In this document: positions 33,673 through 42,438 of the stretch, piece after piece
How the letters are laid out: each line of letters opens with the position of its first letter
Numbering within the stretch: the stretch's first letter is position 1
Assembly: GCA_964628985.1 (NCBI GenBank)
Contig: CAZVNJ010000007.1
Span: 1-64,000, forward strand
Origin: SURF-43 sp964628985
GTDB taxonomy: Bacteria > Chloroflexota > Dehalococcoidia > UBA2979
Length of the DNA: 64,000 bases
Direction of reading: 5' to 3'
Translations under genes and position numbers: made by a program
Notes under the pieces: model-generated
What the model was told of the DNA's origin: nothing
Seen by the model: only the letters and a program-made list of their open reading frames with translations
Databases searched by the model: none

Positions 33673-34521
33673 TCAGGCCGTGAGGACCACGTTGTCGATG
33701 AGTCGCGCGCCCCTGAACCGTACCGCCACGGAGATGAGCGTCTGGGAGGCCACGGCCCCACTGATCTCCTCGAGCGTGTCTGTGTCAGCGACTGAGACGT
33801 ACTCTGGCTGCGCCAGAGGGGCGGCCTCGATCTCGGCGAGGACCAGCGAGCGCAGGGTCTCCGCGTCTCTGACACCGTCTGCCCAGGCCGTCTCCGCCCG
33901 GTGCAGGCCGCGGGAGATTGCGGTTGCTTCCAGGCGTTCCTCCGGCGAGAGATAGACGTTGCGCGAGGACATCGCCAGGCCGTCCGGCTCGCGGACGATG
34001 GGGCAGCCGACCACTTCGACCGGGAACAGCAGGTCGCGGGCCAGTCGGCGGATGACCATCAACTGCTGGGCGTCCTTCTGTCCGAAGTACGCACGGCAGG
34101 GCCCTGCGATCGTGAACAGTTTGCTCACGACCGTCGCCACTCCGTCGAAGTGCCCAGGCCGAGCCGCCCCTTCGAGGACTCGTGACAGCGGCCCGACCGA
34201 GACAGTCGTGCACGCCCCCTCGGGGTAGATCTCCTCGACCGCGGGGGCGAGGACGATGTCGACACCCTCAGCCTCGCAGGCTTCAAGGTCGCCCGCCTCG
34301 TCCCTGGGATAGCGTGTGAAGTCCTCGTTCGGTCCGAACTGAGTCGGGTTCACGAAGATTGTCACTGCGACGGCGTCACACTCGACGCGCGCCCGCTGCA
34401 TGAGGGACCGATGCCCCTCGTGCAGGTAGCCCATGGTGGGCACCAGGCCGAGCGTACCGCCCCGGCCCAGAAGAACGTCACGGGCGTCACGGAATTCCGC
34501 GACCGTGCGCGCGACGATCAT
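33673..34521 (-). CDS. panC: Pantothenate synthetase PanC
   Basis: ATP-dependent condensation of pantoate with beta-alanine. The 282 aa show VPTMGYLHEGHRSLM (adenylate HxGH), FVNPTQFGPNEDF, YFGQKDAQQLMVIRRL, and the KMSKS-like MSSRNVYLSPEER. It lies 36 nt downstream of panB on the same strand, so the two share the promoter at 35658-35685. Confidence 0.96.
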   Translation of the reverse strand: MIVARTVAEFRDARDVLLGRGGTLGLVPTMGYLHEGHRSLMQRARVECDAVAVTIFVNPTQFGPNEDFTRYPRDEAGDLEACEAEGVDIVLAPAVEEIYPEGACTTVSVGPLSRVLEGAARPGHFDGVATVVSKLFTIAGPCRAYFGQKDAQQLMVIRRLARDLLFPVEVVGCPIVREPDGLAMSSRNVYLSPEERLEATAISRGLHRAETAWADGVRDAETLRSLVLAEIEAAPLAQPEYVSVADTDTLEEISGAVASQTLISVAVRFRGARLIDNVVLTA

Positions 34522-34557
34522 CGGGTTACCGTTCGAGTGTGCACCTTCGCGTTGACG

Positions 34558-35523
34558 CTATTCCGCAATCTGCGGCTCGGCCCGGAGGAGTTCCACTCGT
34601 GCGTCGGGAGCCTCGTGGGCCTCGCGGAGCACACGCTCTGCGTGGCTCATGTCGTCGGCGTCCGAAGGCGTCATGCGACGAATGAGTTCCAGGGCCCGCT
34701 CGTCCATGTAGAACGACTCTGCGGCGGTCGGGAACGACCCGTCCTCCACTGCCTCACGGTAGGCACGCAAGCCCTCGACCATCGTCCCGCCAACATCAGC
34801 GAAGCGACGCGCGTGCTTCATCTCGCGATCCTGGAGGATGGACAGGATGTCATGGCACACCTGCACCTGGCCGGACGTAAACGGGCCGGACCCGATGCCG
34901 ATGGTGGGGATGCTCACGCGCTGGGTGATCATGTGCGCCAGGGCCGTCGGCACCAGCTCAAGGACGATGGCGTACGCCCCCGCTTCTTCAAGCGCCTTGG
35001 CGTCCGAGATGAGGCGGACCGCTTCGCGTGGGGTCTTGCCCTGGACCTTCCAGCCACCGAGGGAGTTGACGCTCTGAGGTGTTAGCCCGATGTGCCCCAT
35101 GACGGGGATGCCGGCCTCCACCATCCTCGCAACAGCCTCAGCGGAGCGCTGACCGCCCTCCAGCTTGACCGATCCGCACCCGGTCTCCTTCATCAGTCGG
35201 GTACCGGAAGCGAGCGCCTGCTTCCAGCCCGACTGGTATGAGCCGAACGGGAGGTCCACGACGACGTGCGCGCGCTTCGCACCCCGGACCACGGCCTTGC
35301 CGTGGTGGACCATGTCGTCGAGCGTCACGGGCAGGGTGGAGTCGTACCCCAGTACCGTCATCCCGAGGGAGTCTCCGACAAGGATGAGCGGGATCCCTGC
35401 CTCATCGACTGCCTTCGCGGTGGGGTAGTCGTAGGCCGTCACCATCGTGATGGGCTTGTTGCGCTCTCGCATCCGCTGGATGTCGAGGATGGTGAACGCG
35501 CGGGTTACAGGCTGCTTGGACAT
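34558..35523 (-). CDS. panB: 3-methyl-2-oxobutanoate hydroxymethyltransferase PanB
   Basis: Makes ketopantoate from 2-oxoisovalerate and methylene-tetrahydrofolate. The 321 aa contain ITMVTAYDYPTAKAVDEAGI, VGDSLGMTVLGYDST, VVDLPFGSYQ, KLEGG, GHIGLTPQSVNSLGG and IGIGSGP. The ATG at 35523 fits the family N-terminus; the open frame continues to 35892 only as a shadow. There is a C-terminal extension of about 50 residues beyond the family core. The long (about 128 nt) structured 5' UTR is described separately. Confidence 0.95.
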   Translation of the reverse strand: MSKQPVTRAFTILDIQRMRERNKPITMVTAYDYPTAKAVDEAGIPLILVGDSLGMTVLGYDSTLPVTLDDMVHHGKAVVRGAKRAHVVVDLPFGSYQSGWKQALASGTRLMKETGCGSVKLEGGQRSAEAVARMVEAGIPVMGHIGLTPQSVNSLGGWKVQGKTPREAVRLISDAKALEEAGAYAIVLELVPTALAHMITQRVSIPTIGIGSGPFTSGQVQVCHDILSILQDREMKHARRFADVGGTMVEGLRAYREAVEDGSFPTAAESFYMDERALELIRRMTPSDADDMSHAERVLREAHEAPDARVELLRAEPQIAE

Positions 35524-35685
35524 GAGAAGTGCCCCCATCTGTCCCGGTCGTCGCGACGATCCAGGCTTCAGGCACCGCTGGGGGAGTCGTCCCGGCCGTC
35601 CACCGTAGGCCGCCCTCGACGGGGTCGGTCCCGGCTGCCGAATCCGCTCCTGTCGCCAGTATAGAAAGGCGGGGGAGCACGTCAA
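35524..35685 (-). promoter_or_regulatory. panBC promoter and structured 5' leader
   Basis: A strong promoter on the minus strand, TTGACG (35680-35685), 16 nt, TATACT (35658-35663), gives a start near 35651 and a 5' UTR of about 128 nt. The leader has several possible stems, for example GTCG/CGAC enclosing GGCC/GGCC and a GTCGCGAC-centred palindrome near 35553. A length and structure like this suggest cis-regulation. The described pan RNA motif occurs upstream of pantothenate genes in Chloroflexota, but I cannot confirm a match by eye. Confidence 0.55.
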
Positions 35686-35713
35686 CGCTTCGTGATGAGC
35701 CGCTGACCGAGTG

Positions 35714-36754
35714 TTACCCTTCGCGCCACTCCGCGGCGGATGGGACGCCCGCCAGCCCGGTCGCGGCGAGGACGGCCTTCTGGATGGCGCGGGACATTGC
35801 CAGCGCCGCCATCGCCTCGAGAGGGGTGATGCCATCCGGCGGACCGTCGACCTCGCCTGTCGCCAGCGCGAAGATCGCATCCCCGTCGGCATGCGTGTGT
35901 GATGGCCAGATGCTGAGGGCGAACCCGTCGTGCGAAACGGTTGCCAGCCGGTTCGCCTGCGCCTTCGTCAGACGCGCATTCGTTGCCACCACACCGATGG
36001 TCGTGTTCCCGCCGGGCTTCGTGAGGTCCTCCGTCGCCGTGGCATCCGACTCAACCTCTGGAGGCCACCGCCGCCCTGTCCGAAGCAGGCGTGAAGGATC
36101 CATCATCGCACCGGGCCGCTCTCCCCGCGGAGCAGCCAGCCAGCGACCGCGACCGTCACGCACCGAGCCGACCGCGTTCACGACCACGAGCGCGCCGACC
36201 ACCACACCGGTATCCAGCCGCTCGGACGCGGTGCCGATGCCGCCCTTCAGCAGTCGCTCGCGCCCTCCTGTCTTCGCGAGCGTGGCACCTGTCCCGGCAC
36301 CGACGGTGCCCTGGGCGACCAGCCCGCTGCGCGCGGCGCGGGCGGCACGGTAGCCGGCATCCACGTCAGGCCATGCTGCCTTGCCGAGCGGGAGGTCGAA
36401 GATGACGGCGGCGGGCACGATCGGGATCACATGCCCGGCGAAGGCGAGCCCCGTGCCCCGTTCGTGGAGGTAGCGGGCGACGCCGCTCGCGGCCTCCAGG
36501 CCGAAAGCCGAGCCGCCCGTCAAGAGGACCCCATGGACCTCCTGCACCGAGTTCTCCGGCCGGAGAAGGTCGGTCTCCCGGGTACCCGGCGCTGCTCCGC
36601 GCACGTCGACGCCACCCACCGTGCCCGAGGGACAGAGGATGGCCGTACACCCCGTGGCCGAGCGGCGATCGGTCCAGTGTCCGACGCGCAGGCCAGCGAC
36701 GTCCGTGATGGCATCGAGCAGACGGGGACGGGACGCCGTGCGCCGGGCGGGCAC
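35714..36754 (-). CDS. P1 family (S58) peptidase, DmpA-like
   Basis: A 346-aa N-terminal-nucleophile hydrolase related to DmpA aminopeptidases and BapA beta-peptidyl aminopeptidases. It has DVAGLRVGHWTD, the PENSVQEVHGVLLTGGSAFG segment, and the autocleavage site in GGNTTIGVVATNA, where the Thr after Asn becomes the nucleophile. FGLEAASGVARYL and SHDGFALSIWPSHTHADGD are also family-typical. No signal peptide is visible. The alpha/beta-hydrolase gene lies 3 nt upstream on the same strand. Confidence 0.88.
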   Translation of the reverse strand: MPARRTASRPRLLDAITDVAGLRVGHWTDRRSATGCTAILCPSGTVGGVDVRGAAPGTRETDLLRPENSVQEVHGVLLTGGSAFGLEAASGVARYLHERGTGLAFAGHVIPIVPAAVIFDLPLGKAAWPDVDAGYRAARAARSGLVAQGTVGAGTGATLAKTGGRERLLKGGIGTASERLDTGVVVGALVVVNAVGSVRDGRGRWLAAPRGERPGAMMDPSRLLRTGRRWPPEVESDATATEDLTKPGGNTTIGVVATNARLTKAQANRLATVSHDGFALSIWPSHTHADGDAIFALATGEVDGPPDGITPLEAMAALAMSRAIQKAVLAATGLAGVPSAAEWREG

Positions 36755-36757
36755 GGC

Positions 36758-37654
36758 CTAGACGGCGCGCGCGGCCAGCATGCGCGCCGGGATGACCTGG
36801 TCATAGAACTCGGTCATCCGCCGCACGTAGGCCTCCGGCGCCTCGCGGTAGCCGGTGGCGTGTCCGGACCCGGAGGCGATCCAGACGCGGTCACGAGCGT
36901 TCAGCGAGGCGGCCGCGAGATTGAGTGTGCAGGAGGGCGGCAGCATGGGGTCGCCCTGGTTGTGCACGTACAGCACCGGGACGCCCACCCGGTTCACAAT
37001 GGCCACGGGCTGGAGCGCGTCGATGTCGGCGCCATAGAGCCGGCGTGCGACCCGCCCGACGACCGTCAGGGCGGGGCTGGGGAGCCAGCGCCAGCGGCGG
37101 TGGAGGTACTCGCGCATCGTCGGGAACGCGGTGTCCGCCACAACAGCCGTCACGTCGGCGCGGTTCGCCGCGGCGGCGAGCGCCACCGCTGCCCCAAAGC
37201 CGAAGCCGTGGAGGATCACTGGCACGCCGGGCAGACGGCGGCGGACACAAGCGACCGCCGCGGCCACGTCAAGCTTCTCGTCGCGGCCGAGCGTGTCACG
37301 GGTACCGCCGGACTCGCCGTGGCCGCGGAGGTCGAAGGTGAACACGGAGTAGCCTCGGCGGACGTAGTCGCGCGAGAGGTCAAGAAGGCCGCGGTCGACA
37401 TCGGTGCGAGTGGCCTCAAGGTCGTGGACGAGGACAACGACGGCCCGTGCGCCTGGTGACTCAAGGAACCAGCCACGGAGGGTGAGGCGATCAGCCGTCA
37501 GGAACTGCGCCTCTTCGTAGCGCAGGCCCAGGTCAGCCGGGGAACCCTGAACGCGCCGTCGGCGGCAGCGAGTCAGATCGTTCGCAAGGTAGACCGCCGC
37601 GGCGCATGCGCCGACCAGCGCCAGCGTCGCCAGGGCGACGATCATCAGGGCCAT
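36758..37654 (-). CDS. Alpha/beta-hydrolase-fold protein with Gly at the nucleophile position
   Basis: A 298-aa protein with an N-terminal membrane anchor (about residues 4-24) and an alpha/beta-hydrolase domain: VVVLVHDLEATRTD (oxyanion strand), FTFDLRGHGESGG, HNQGDPMLPP (acid) and SGSGHATGY (His). The nucleophile elbow, normally GxSxG, reads HGFGFGAA (Gly about 152, codon GGC), so hydrolase activity by the usual mechanism is unlikely. The start is the ATG at 37654, just before the hydrophobic segment. It forms a two-gene unit with the P1 peptidase downstream. Confidence 0.78.
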   Translation of the reverse strand: MALMIVALATLALVGACAAAVYLANDLTRCRRRRVQGSPADLGLRYEEAQFLTADRLTLRGWFLESPGARAVVVLVHDLEATRTDVDRGLLDLSRDYVRRGYSVFTFDLRGHGESGGTRDTLGRDEKLDVAAAVACVRRRLPGVPVILHGFGFGAAVALAAAANRADVTAVVADTAFPTMREYLHRRWRWLPSPALTVVGRVARRLYGADIDALQPVAIVNRVGVPVLYVHNQGDPMLPPSCTLNLAAASLNARDRVWIASGSGHATGYREAPEAYVRRMTEFYDQVIPARMLAARAV

Positions 37655-37894
37655 GCTGGGCTCGCTTCCCCCGCCCCGGGATCGGTGCCGCGGCACCCCG
37701 GCATCCCGAAGCAACTCGCGAACCGTACCAGCGGCCCGGCCGCCGAGGCAACCCTTCCCTTGTATTATGTTCGATCAAAACTAGGGCGGCCGCACGAGCT
37801 GTCGTCCTGGACGATAGACTCGACATGGCACCTGCCGCCGCCCCACCCGCGGTCGAACAGAGGGCTCGGCGAGGGCCGGCCGGAGGGTCGCGAC

Positions 37895-39205
37895 GTGAAG
37901 TCCAATCTGCTGCGTAACACGCTTGTGGGCGTGATTGCCGTGCTCGTGGCCGTCCTCCTGGTGACGACCGGGTTCCTGGTTCGCGTGCTCACCGAAGGCG
38001 ACACCGGCTCCGTGCCTGCAGCAGCCACGCCGGCCGCTACCAAGAGCGGCGCGGACGACCCGAACGACTACTCCATCCTTGGCGAGATGGCGAAGATCCT
38101 GGCTCAGGATTATGTCGACCCAGATAAGGCAACACCAGAGGCGCTCAGGAACGCGGCCCTGAAGGGCTTCTTTGACGCCCTGGATCCGCACTCCGCCTAC
38201 ATCGATCCTGAGTCATACGCGCTCTCTCGCGACGACTTCGAAGGTGCGTTCGAAGGCATCGGAGCGACAGTCGCGAAGGAGGGCGACTTCGTCGTCATCT
38301 CCACACCGCTCCCGAATACCCCGGCGGAACGCGCCGGCATCAGGGCCGGCGACATCGTGCTCGAGGTGGACGGACAATCCGCTGAGGGCTGGAGCGTGCA
38401 GCTCGCGGTCTCGAAGATCCGGGGTCCCATCGGGAGCAAGGTGACGCTGAAGATCAAGCACGCGGATGGCAATATCGAGACCCTCACCATCGCTCGCGAC
38501 AAGATCCCGGTCGAGAGCGTGAGCCGCCTCCCACTGTTCGGTGGAGTACTCCGTGACGCCGCCGGCGAGGAGGTCAAAGACATCGGCTACATGCGGATCC
38601 GCTCGTTCTCTCGTAACACGCCAGAGGAGGTCGAGAAGACCCTCAAGGAGATCATCGCTGGCGGTGCGAAAGGTTTGATCATCGACGTCCGCAGCAACCC
38701 CGGCGGGCTACTGCAGGAGACGATCCAGATCGCAGACATGTTCCTGGACAGCGGTCAGATCTTCTATCAGCAGGATCGCTCCGGTCGTGAGACGGGCGCG
38801 GTGGCCCGTGCCGGCATGCTGACGAACCTGCCGATCGTGGTCTTGCAGGACGAGTTCTCCGCTTCCGGTGCAGAACTCCTGGCCGGAGCACTGCAGGAGA
38901 ATGGCCGCGCGAAGGTGGTGGGGACACGCTCGTTCGGGAAGGGCACCGTCAACCACGCCCGGGATCTATCGAACGGCGGCGCCCTGTACATCTCGATCGG
39001 TCGATGGCTGACGCCCAAGCACAACCAGATCGAGGGCAAAGGCATCACCCCCGACTACGAAGTGAGGATGACCCTGGAGGAGATCGAAGCCCGGAAGGAC
39101 ATCCCCGCCGTGCGGGCGGTTGACATGCTGCGTGGCAAGCCGCTGCCACCCCCGTCGCCGGCCCCAACGTCCTCGCCGACCGCGACGCCGACCCCGGCCC
39201 GATAG
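37895..39205 (+). CDS. S41 family carboxy-terminal processing peptidase
   Basis: A 436-aa secreted or membrane-anchored Ctp protease. An N-terminal span (LVGVIAVLVAVLLVTTGFLV) precedes the cap region, a PDZ domain (AGIRAGDIVLEVDGQSAEGW) and the S41 catalytic domain with Ser in EFSASGAELLAG and Lys in TRSFGKGTVN. The C-terminus is a Pro/Thr/Ser-rich tail. The GTG at 37895 follows GGAGGG by 7 nt; the upstream open frame is noncoding. A -10-like TATTAT (37763-37768) lies upstream. It probably trims or degrades envelope proteins. Confidence 0.92.
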   Translation: MKSNLLRNTLVGVIAVLVAVLLVTTGFLVRVLTEGDTGSVPAAATPAATKSGADDPNDYSILGEMAKILAQDYVDPDKATPEALRNAALKGFFDALDPHSAYIDPESYALSRDDFEGAFEGIGATVAKEGDFVVISTPLPNTPAERAGIRAGDIVLEVDGQSAEGWSVQLAVSKIRGPIGSKVTLKIKHADGNIETLTIARDKIPVESVSRLPLFGGVLRDAAGEEVKDIGYMRIRSFSRNTPEEVEKTLKEIIAGGAKGLIIDVRSNPGGLLQETIQIADMFLDSGQIFYQQDRSGRETGAVARAGMLTNLPIVVLQDEFSASGAELLAGALQENGRAKVVGTRSFGKGTVNHARDLSNGGALYISIGRWLTPKHNQIEGKGITPDYEVRMTLEEIEARKDIPAVRAVDMLRGKPLPPPSPAPTSSPTATPTPAR

Positions 39206-39219
39206 GACGAGGCACCCTC

Positions 39220-39735
39220 ATGCCGAAGCAGGGAGTGGCGCTCCTTCGGGCTGCGGCGAAGCCGAAGCCAGCGGCCTCGGACGCTGGGCCCACGGTGGCG
39301 CAGAACCGGCGGGGCAGGTTCGACTACGAAATCCTGCAGTCCTACGACGCCGGGATCGCGCTCCTCGGGTCGGAGGTGAAGTCCGTGCGTGCCGGGCACG
39401 CCACGATCGGGGAGGGCTACGCACGCTTCCAGGGGCCGGAACTTTTCCTGCACAACGTGCACATCGGGCCGTACGCGCCGTCACGAGAGAACCACGATCC
39501 GCTGCGGGTGCGGAAACTGCTGCTCCATCGCCGTGAACTTGCCCGCCTGCGCCGGGAGATGGAACAGCAACCGCGGAGCACGATCATCCCGCTGCGGATG
39601 TACCTCAGCCATGGCGTGATCAAGGTCCAGATCGCGCTGGCCCAGGGCAAGCGTGCCTACGACAAGCGCGAGTCGATCCGTGAGCGCGAGGCGGACCGGA
39701 CGATGCAACGCGCGCTCCGGCACGCCCAGCGGTGA
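39220..39735 (+). CDS. smpB: SsrA-binding protein SmpB
   Basis: Delivers tmRNA to stalled ribosomes in trans-translation. The 171 aa have the OB-barrel core (NRRGRFDYEILQSYDAGIAL, then LGSEVKSVRAG, GYARF and PYAPSRENHDPLRVRKLLL) and the basic C-terminal tail (GKRAYDKRESIREREADR). An extra N-terminal stretch of about 25 residues precedes the core, so an internal start is possible. Its partner tmRNA is at 46271-46627. It overlaps the next gene by 4 nt. Confidence 0.95.
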   Translation: MPKQGVALLRAAAKPKPAASDAGPTVAQNRRGRFDYEILQSYDAGIALLGSEVKSVRAGHATIGEGYARFQGPELFLHNVHIGPYAPSRENHDPLRVRKLLLHRRELARLRREMEQQPRSTIIPLRMYLSHGVIKVQIALAQGKRAYDKRESIREREADRTMQRALRHAQR

Positions 39736-39998
39736 TCCCGCCGGTGACGGGCGCGCAGCGCCCTCGTCGTCGCCCGCGTATTCCGATGCCAGAGCAGGTC
39801 GCAGTCATCCTCGAAGAGCAGGGGTTGCGCGAGTTGTACGACGCGCGTCCCTCGTACCAGCGCAACGATTACCTGGGCTGGATCGCGCGCGGCGTCCGAC
39901 CGGAGACGCGCGCCCGCCGGCTGGAGCAAATGCTGGACGAACTGCGGGCAGGTGAAGGCTATATGGGGACGCCCTGGAAGCCTCGCGGTCCTCGCTGA
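39732..39998 (+). CDS. YdeI/OmpD-associated C-terminal domain protein
   Basis: An 88-aa protein whose core RPSYQRNDYLGWIARGVRPE followed by TRARRLEQMLDELRAG matches the helical C-terminal domain of YdeI/OmpD-associated (bacteriocin-protection-type) proteins. It lacks the larger N-terminal DUF1905-like domain often found with it. The GTG start overlaps the smpB stop (GTGA). Function is unknown; the coupling to smpB may be incidental. Confidence 0.75.
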   Translation: MIPPVTGAQRPRRRPRIPMPEQVAVILEEQGLRELYDARPSYQRNDYLGWIARGVRPETRARRLEQMLDELRAGEGYMGTPWKPRGPR

Positions 39999-40237
39999 GG
40001 GGCGGCGGGACGCACTTCGCCGGGGCACGGCGCCACCGCGCGAGCACACGGTCGGCGGATTCCCTTCAACACGAGGATCCCACTCGCGAACGGCTGGGGG
40101 GACTCTCCGCGCGCAGGCTGGGAGGAGGGGGACCTGGGATCCCCATCACAGCATGACGTGCGTGGTAGGCTCGCGCCGCCGGAGGACGTCCGGTAGTGGC
40201 TGGCGCGCATGACCGCGCCGAGGAGTGGACGGACACG

Positions 40238-41455
40238 ATGGACTGGAGCGACTCGGCCGAGCAGGCGCAGTTCCGGACGGAAGTGCGCAGCCTCATTGAG
40301 ACGGGACTGCCGGAGCGTTACCGCGTCAGCGCGGGCGAGGGCGAAGGTGGCTCCTGGCAGTCGGACCGCATCTCCAAGGACCCAGCCGCGAAGCAGGCCG
40401 CCCAGGAGTGGGCGCAGGCCCTCGCGGCACGGGGATGGATCGCTCCGCACTGGCCGAAGGAGTACGGCGGCGCGGGACTGACCCCTATGGAGCAGTTCAT
40501 CTTCAAGCAGGAGATGGCCGCCGCACAGGCGCCCGCTGTGGGCGGCATGGGCGTATCCCTGCTCGGACCCACCCTGATCGTGCACGGCACCGAGGAGCAG
40601 CGGGCGGAGCACCTCCCACGGATCCTGTCGGGGGAAGTCGCGTGGGCCGAGGGATACTCGGAGCCGGGTGCAGGGTCGGACCTCGCCTCGCTGCAGACCC
40701 GCGCGATCCGCGACGGCGATGAGTACGTGATCAACGGCCAGAAGATCTGGACCTCGGGTGCCCACACGGCGGACTGGTTGTTCGCGCTCGTGCGCACGGA
40801 CCCGGAGGCGCCGAAGCACCGGGGCATCTCCTTCCTGATGATGGACATCAAGACGCCCGGCGTGAACGTCCGCCCCCTCATCAACATGGCGTGGCAGCAC
40901 GGGTTCAACGAGACCTTCTTCGAGGATGTCCGCGTGCCCGTCGCGAACCGGGTAGGCGAGGAGAACCGCGGCTGGTACGTGGGCGCGACGCTGCTCGACT
41001 TCGAGCGGTCGAACATCGCGGCCGCGATCGAGAACCGCCGCCTGCTCTCAACCCTGCTTGACTATGTGAAGACCGACAACGGCCAACGGCAGTCGCGGCT
41101 GTCCGAGAGTCATGGTCTGCGTCATGAGGTGGCGGAGGCCTTCGTCCAGACGGAAGTACTGTTCAACTTCTCGTTCCGCGTGATCTCAATGCAGAGCCGG
41201 AACATGATCCCGAACTACGAAGCCTCCATGACCAAGCTGTTCAACTCCGAACTGGTCCAGAAGATCGCCCGCCTCGGGACGCGGACCTTCGGGCTCTATG
41301 CGAACCTGTGGTCGGACCACGAGCCGCTCGCACCGGCGGGCGCGCAGTTCACGCGGCTCTACGTGACCTCGATCCCGCGGACCATCGCGGCGGGGTCCTC
41401 CGAAATCCAGCGGAACATCATCGCGACGCGCGGACTCGGTCTGCCTCGCGGGTAA
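40238..41455 (+). CDS. Acyl-CoA dehydrogenase
   Basis: A 405-aa FAD-dependent acyl-CoA dehydrogenase family protein. N-terminal helical domain (WIAPHWPKEYGGAGLTPMEQ), middle beta domain (YSEPGAGSDLASLQTRA, INGQKIWTSGAHTADWLFAL) and C-terminal helical domain ending IPRTIAAGSSEIQRNIIATR are all present. The ATG at 40238 is preferred; a GTG at 40196 is an alternative. It probably oxidises a branched, dicarboxylic or steroid-like acyl-CoA, but the substrate cannot be inferred. It is monocistronic. Confidence 0.92.
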   Translation: MDWSDSAEQAQFRTEVRSLIETGLPERYRVSAGEGEGGSWQSDRISKDPAAKQAAQEWAQALAARGWIAPHWPKEYGGAGLTPMEQFIFKQEMAAAQAPAVGGMGVSLLGPTLIVHGTEEQRAEHLPRILSGEVAWAEGYSEPGAGSDLASLQTRAIRDGDEYVINGQKIWTSGAHTADWLFALVRTDPEAPKHRGISFLMMDIKTPGVNVRPLINMAWQHGFNETFFEDVRVPVANRVGEENRGWYVGATLLDFERSNIAAAIENRRLLSTLLDYVKTDNGQRQSRLSESHGLRHEVAEAFVQTEVLFNFSFRVISMQSRNMIPNYEASMTKLFNSELVQKIARLGTRTFGLYANLWSDHEPLAPAGAQFTRLYVTSIPRTIAAGSSEIQRNIIATRGLGLPRG

Positions 41456-41595
41456 CGCGCGCGGGCGACCCGATCACCGAGGAGGCCCCCATCGGTGGGG
41501 CCTCCTTCGTGTTGGGGAATCTCAATCGCACGCCAACCGCCAGACGAAGCGACGCACTACGATCCGCGCCGTGACGGGAAGGTAGCGATGTAGCC

Positions 41596-42438
41596 GTGCC
41601 TGATGTGCTCTGGCTGGACGACCGCCGATGCCAGGACGTGTCCCAGGTCGGTGCGAAGGCGGCACATCTCAGTCGCCTCGCCAGCCTCCACCTCGTCCCA
41701 CCTGGGTTTGCCGTCTCCGCGATGGAAGGCGGCAGCGCCCTCGGTCCCGAGCTGGAGGACGCCATCCGGCGCGGGTATCGGACGCTCACCTCGATCACCC
41801 GCAACCGCATGACCCCAGTTGCCGTGCGGTCCTCCGCGATTGACGAGGACGGGGCCGGCGCGTCCTTCGCCGGGCAGCATGACACCTACCTCAACATCCG
41901 AGGAGAGGATGCGGTCGTCGAAGCGGTCAGACGATGCAGCGAGTCGGCCCTTTCGAGCGTGGCACGCGACTATCGCGAACAGCGCGGCCTCGGCGTCGAG
42001 CGACCGCAGATCGCGGTGCTGGTGCAGATGCTGGTCGAGGCCGACGCCTCGGCAGTGGTCTTCAGCGCCAACCCGATCAGCGGAGCGAGAGATGAGGTGA
42101 TGATCACCTCGGCGTGGGGGCTGGGAGAGAGCGTCGTCGGCGGCATGGTGACGCCTGACCTCTTCGTGCTCAAGCGTCCCGACCTCCAGATCGTCGACCG
42201 ACAGGTCTACTCGAAGGAGATCATGACCGTGCTCGCCGAGGGAGGGACGACGGAGGTTGAGGTACCTGCCGACCTCCGGGACAGCGCTTCCCTGGACGCC
42301 TCCCAGGTCATCGAGATGGGGCGGCTTGCCACAAGGCTCGAGGGCGTCATGGGATGGCCGGTCGACGTGGAATGCGCCGTGGCCTACGGGGAGCTGTATC
42401 TGCTGCAGTGCCGTCCAATCACGGCGTTGGGGCGCTGA
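41596..42438 (+). CDS. Stand-alone PEP synthase-type ATP-grasp domain
   Basis: A 280-aa protein containing only the N-terminal nucleotide-binding (PPDK_N) domain of PEP synthase-like dikinases: VGAKAAHLSRLASL, PVAVRSSAIDEDGAGASFAG, QHDTYLNI, QMLVEADASAVVFSANPISG, AWGLGESVVGG, and the C-terminal GWPVDVECAVAYGELYLLQ segment leading into CRPIT. No central or swivelling His domain follows. The rest of a dikinase is encoded in opposite orientation at 43910-45577, which suggests a split enzyme like phenylphosphate synthase (PpsB part). The GTG start has no strong Shine-Dalgarno. It overlaps the MFS gene tail-to-tail by 20 nt. Confidence 0.82.
   Translation: MPDVLWLDDRRCQDVSQVGAKAAHLSRLASLHLVPPGFAVSAMEGGSALGPELEDAIRRGYRTLTSITRNRMTPVAVRSSAIDEDGAGASFAGQHDTYLNIRGEDAVVEAVRRCSESALSSVARDYREQRGLGVERPQIAVLVQMLVEADASAVVFSANPISGARDEVMITSAWGLGESVVGGMVTPDLFVLKRPDLQIVDRQVYSKEIMTVLAEGGTTEVEVPADLRDSASLDASQVIEMGRLATRLEGVMGWPVDVECAVAYGELYLLQCRPITALGR

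Noticed and set aside
34558..35892. 444-aa form of PanB
   Set aside because: The upstream extension covers the promoter and leader of panBC and part of the P1-peptidase gene in another frame. ATG 35523 matches the family N-terminus.
36758..37654. Calling this gene an active esterase or lipase
   Set aside because: The GxSxG nucleophile is absent (GFGFG), so activity is not supported by the sequence.
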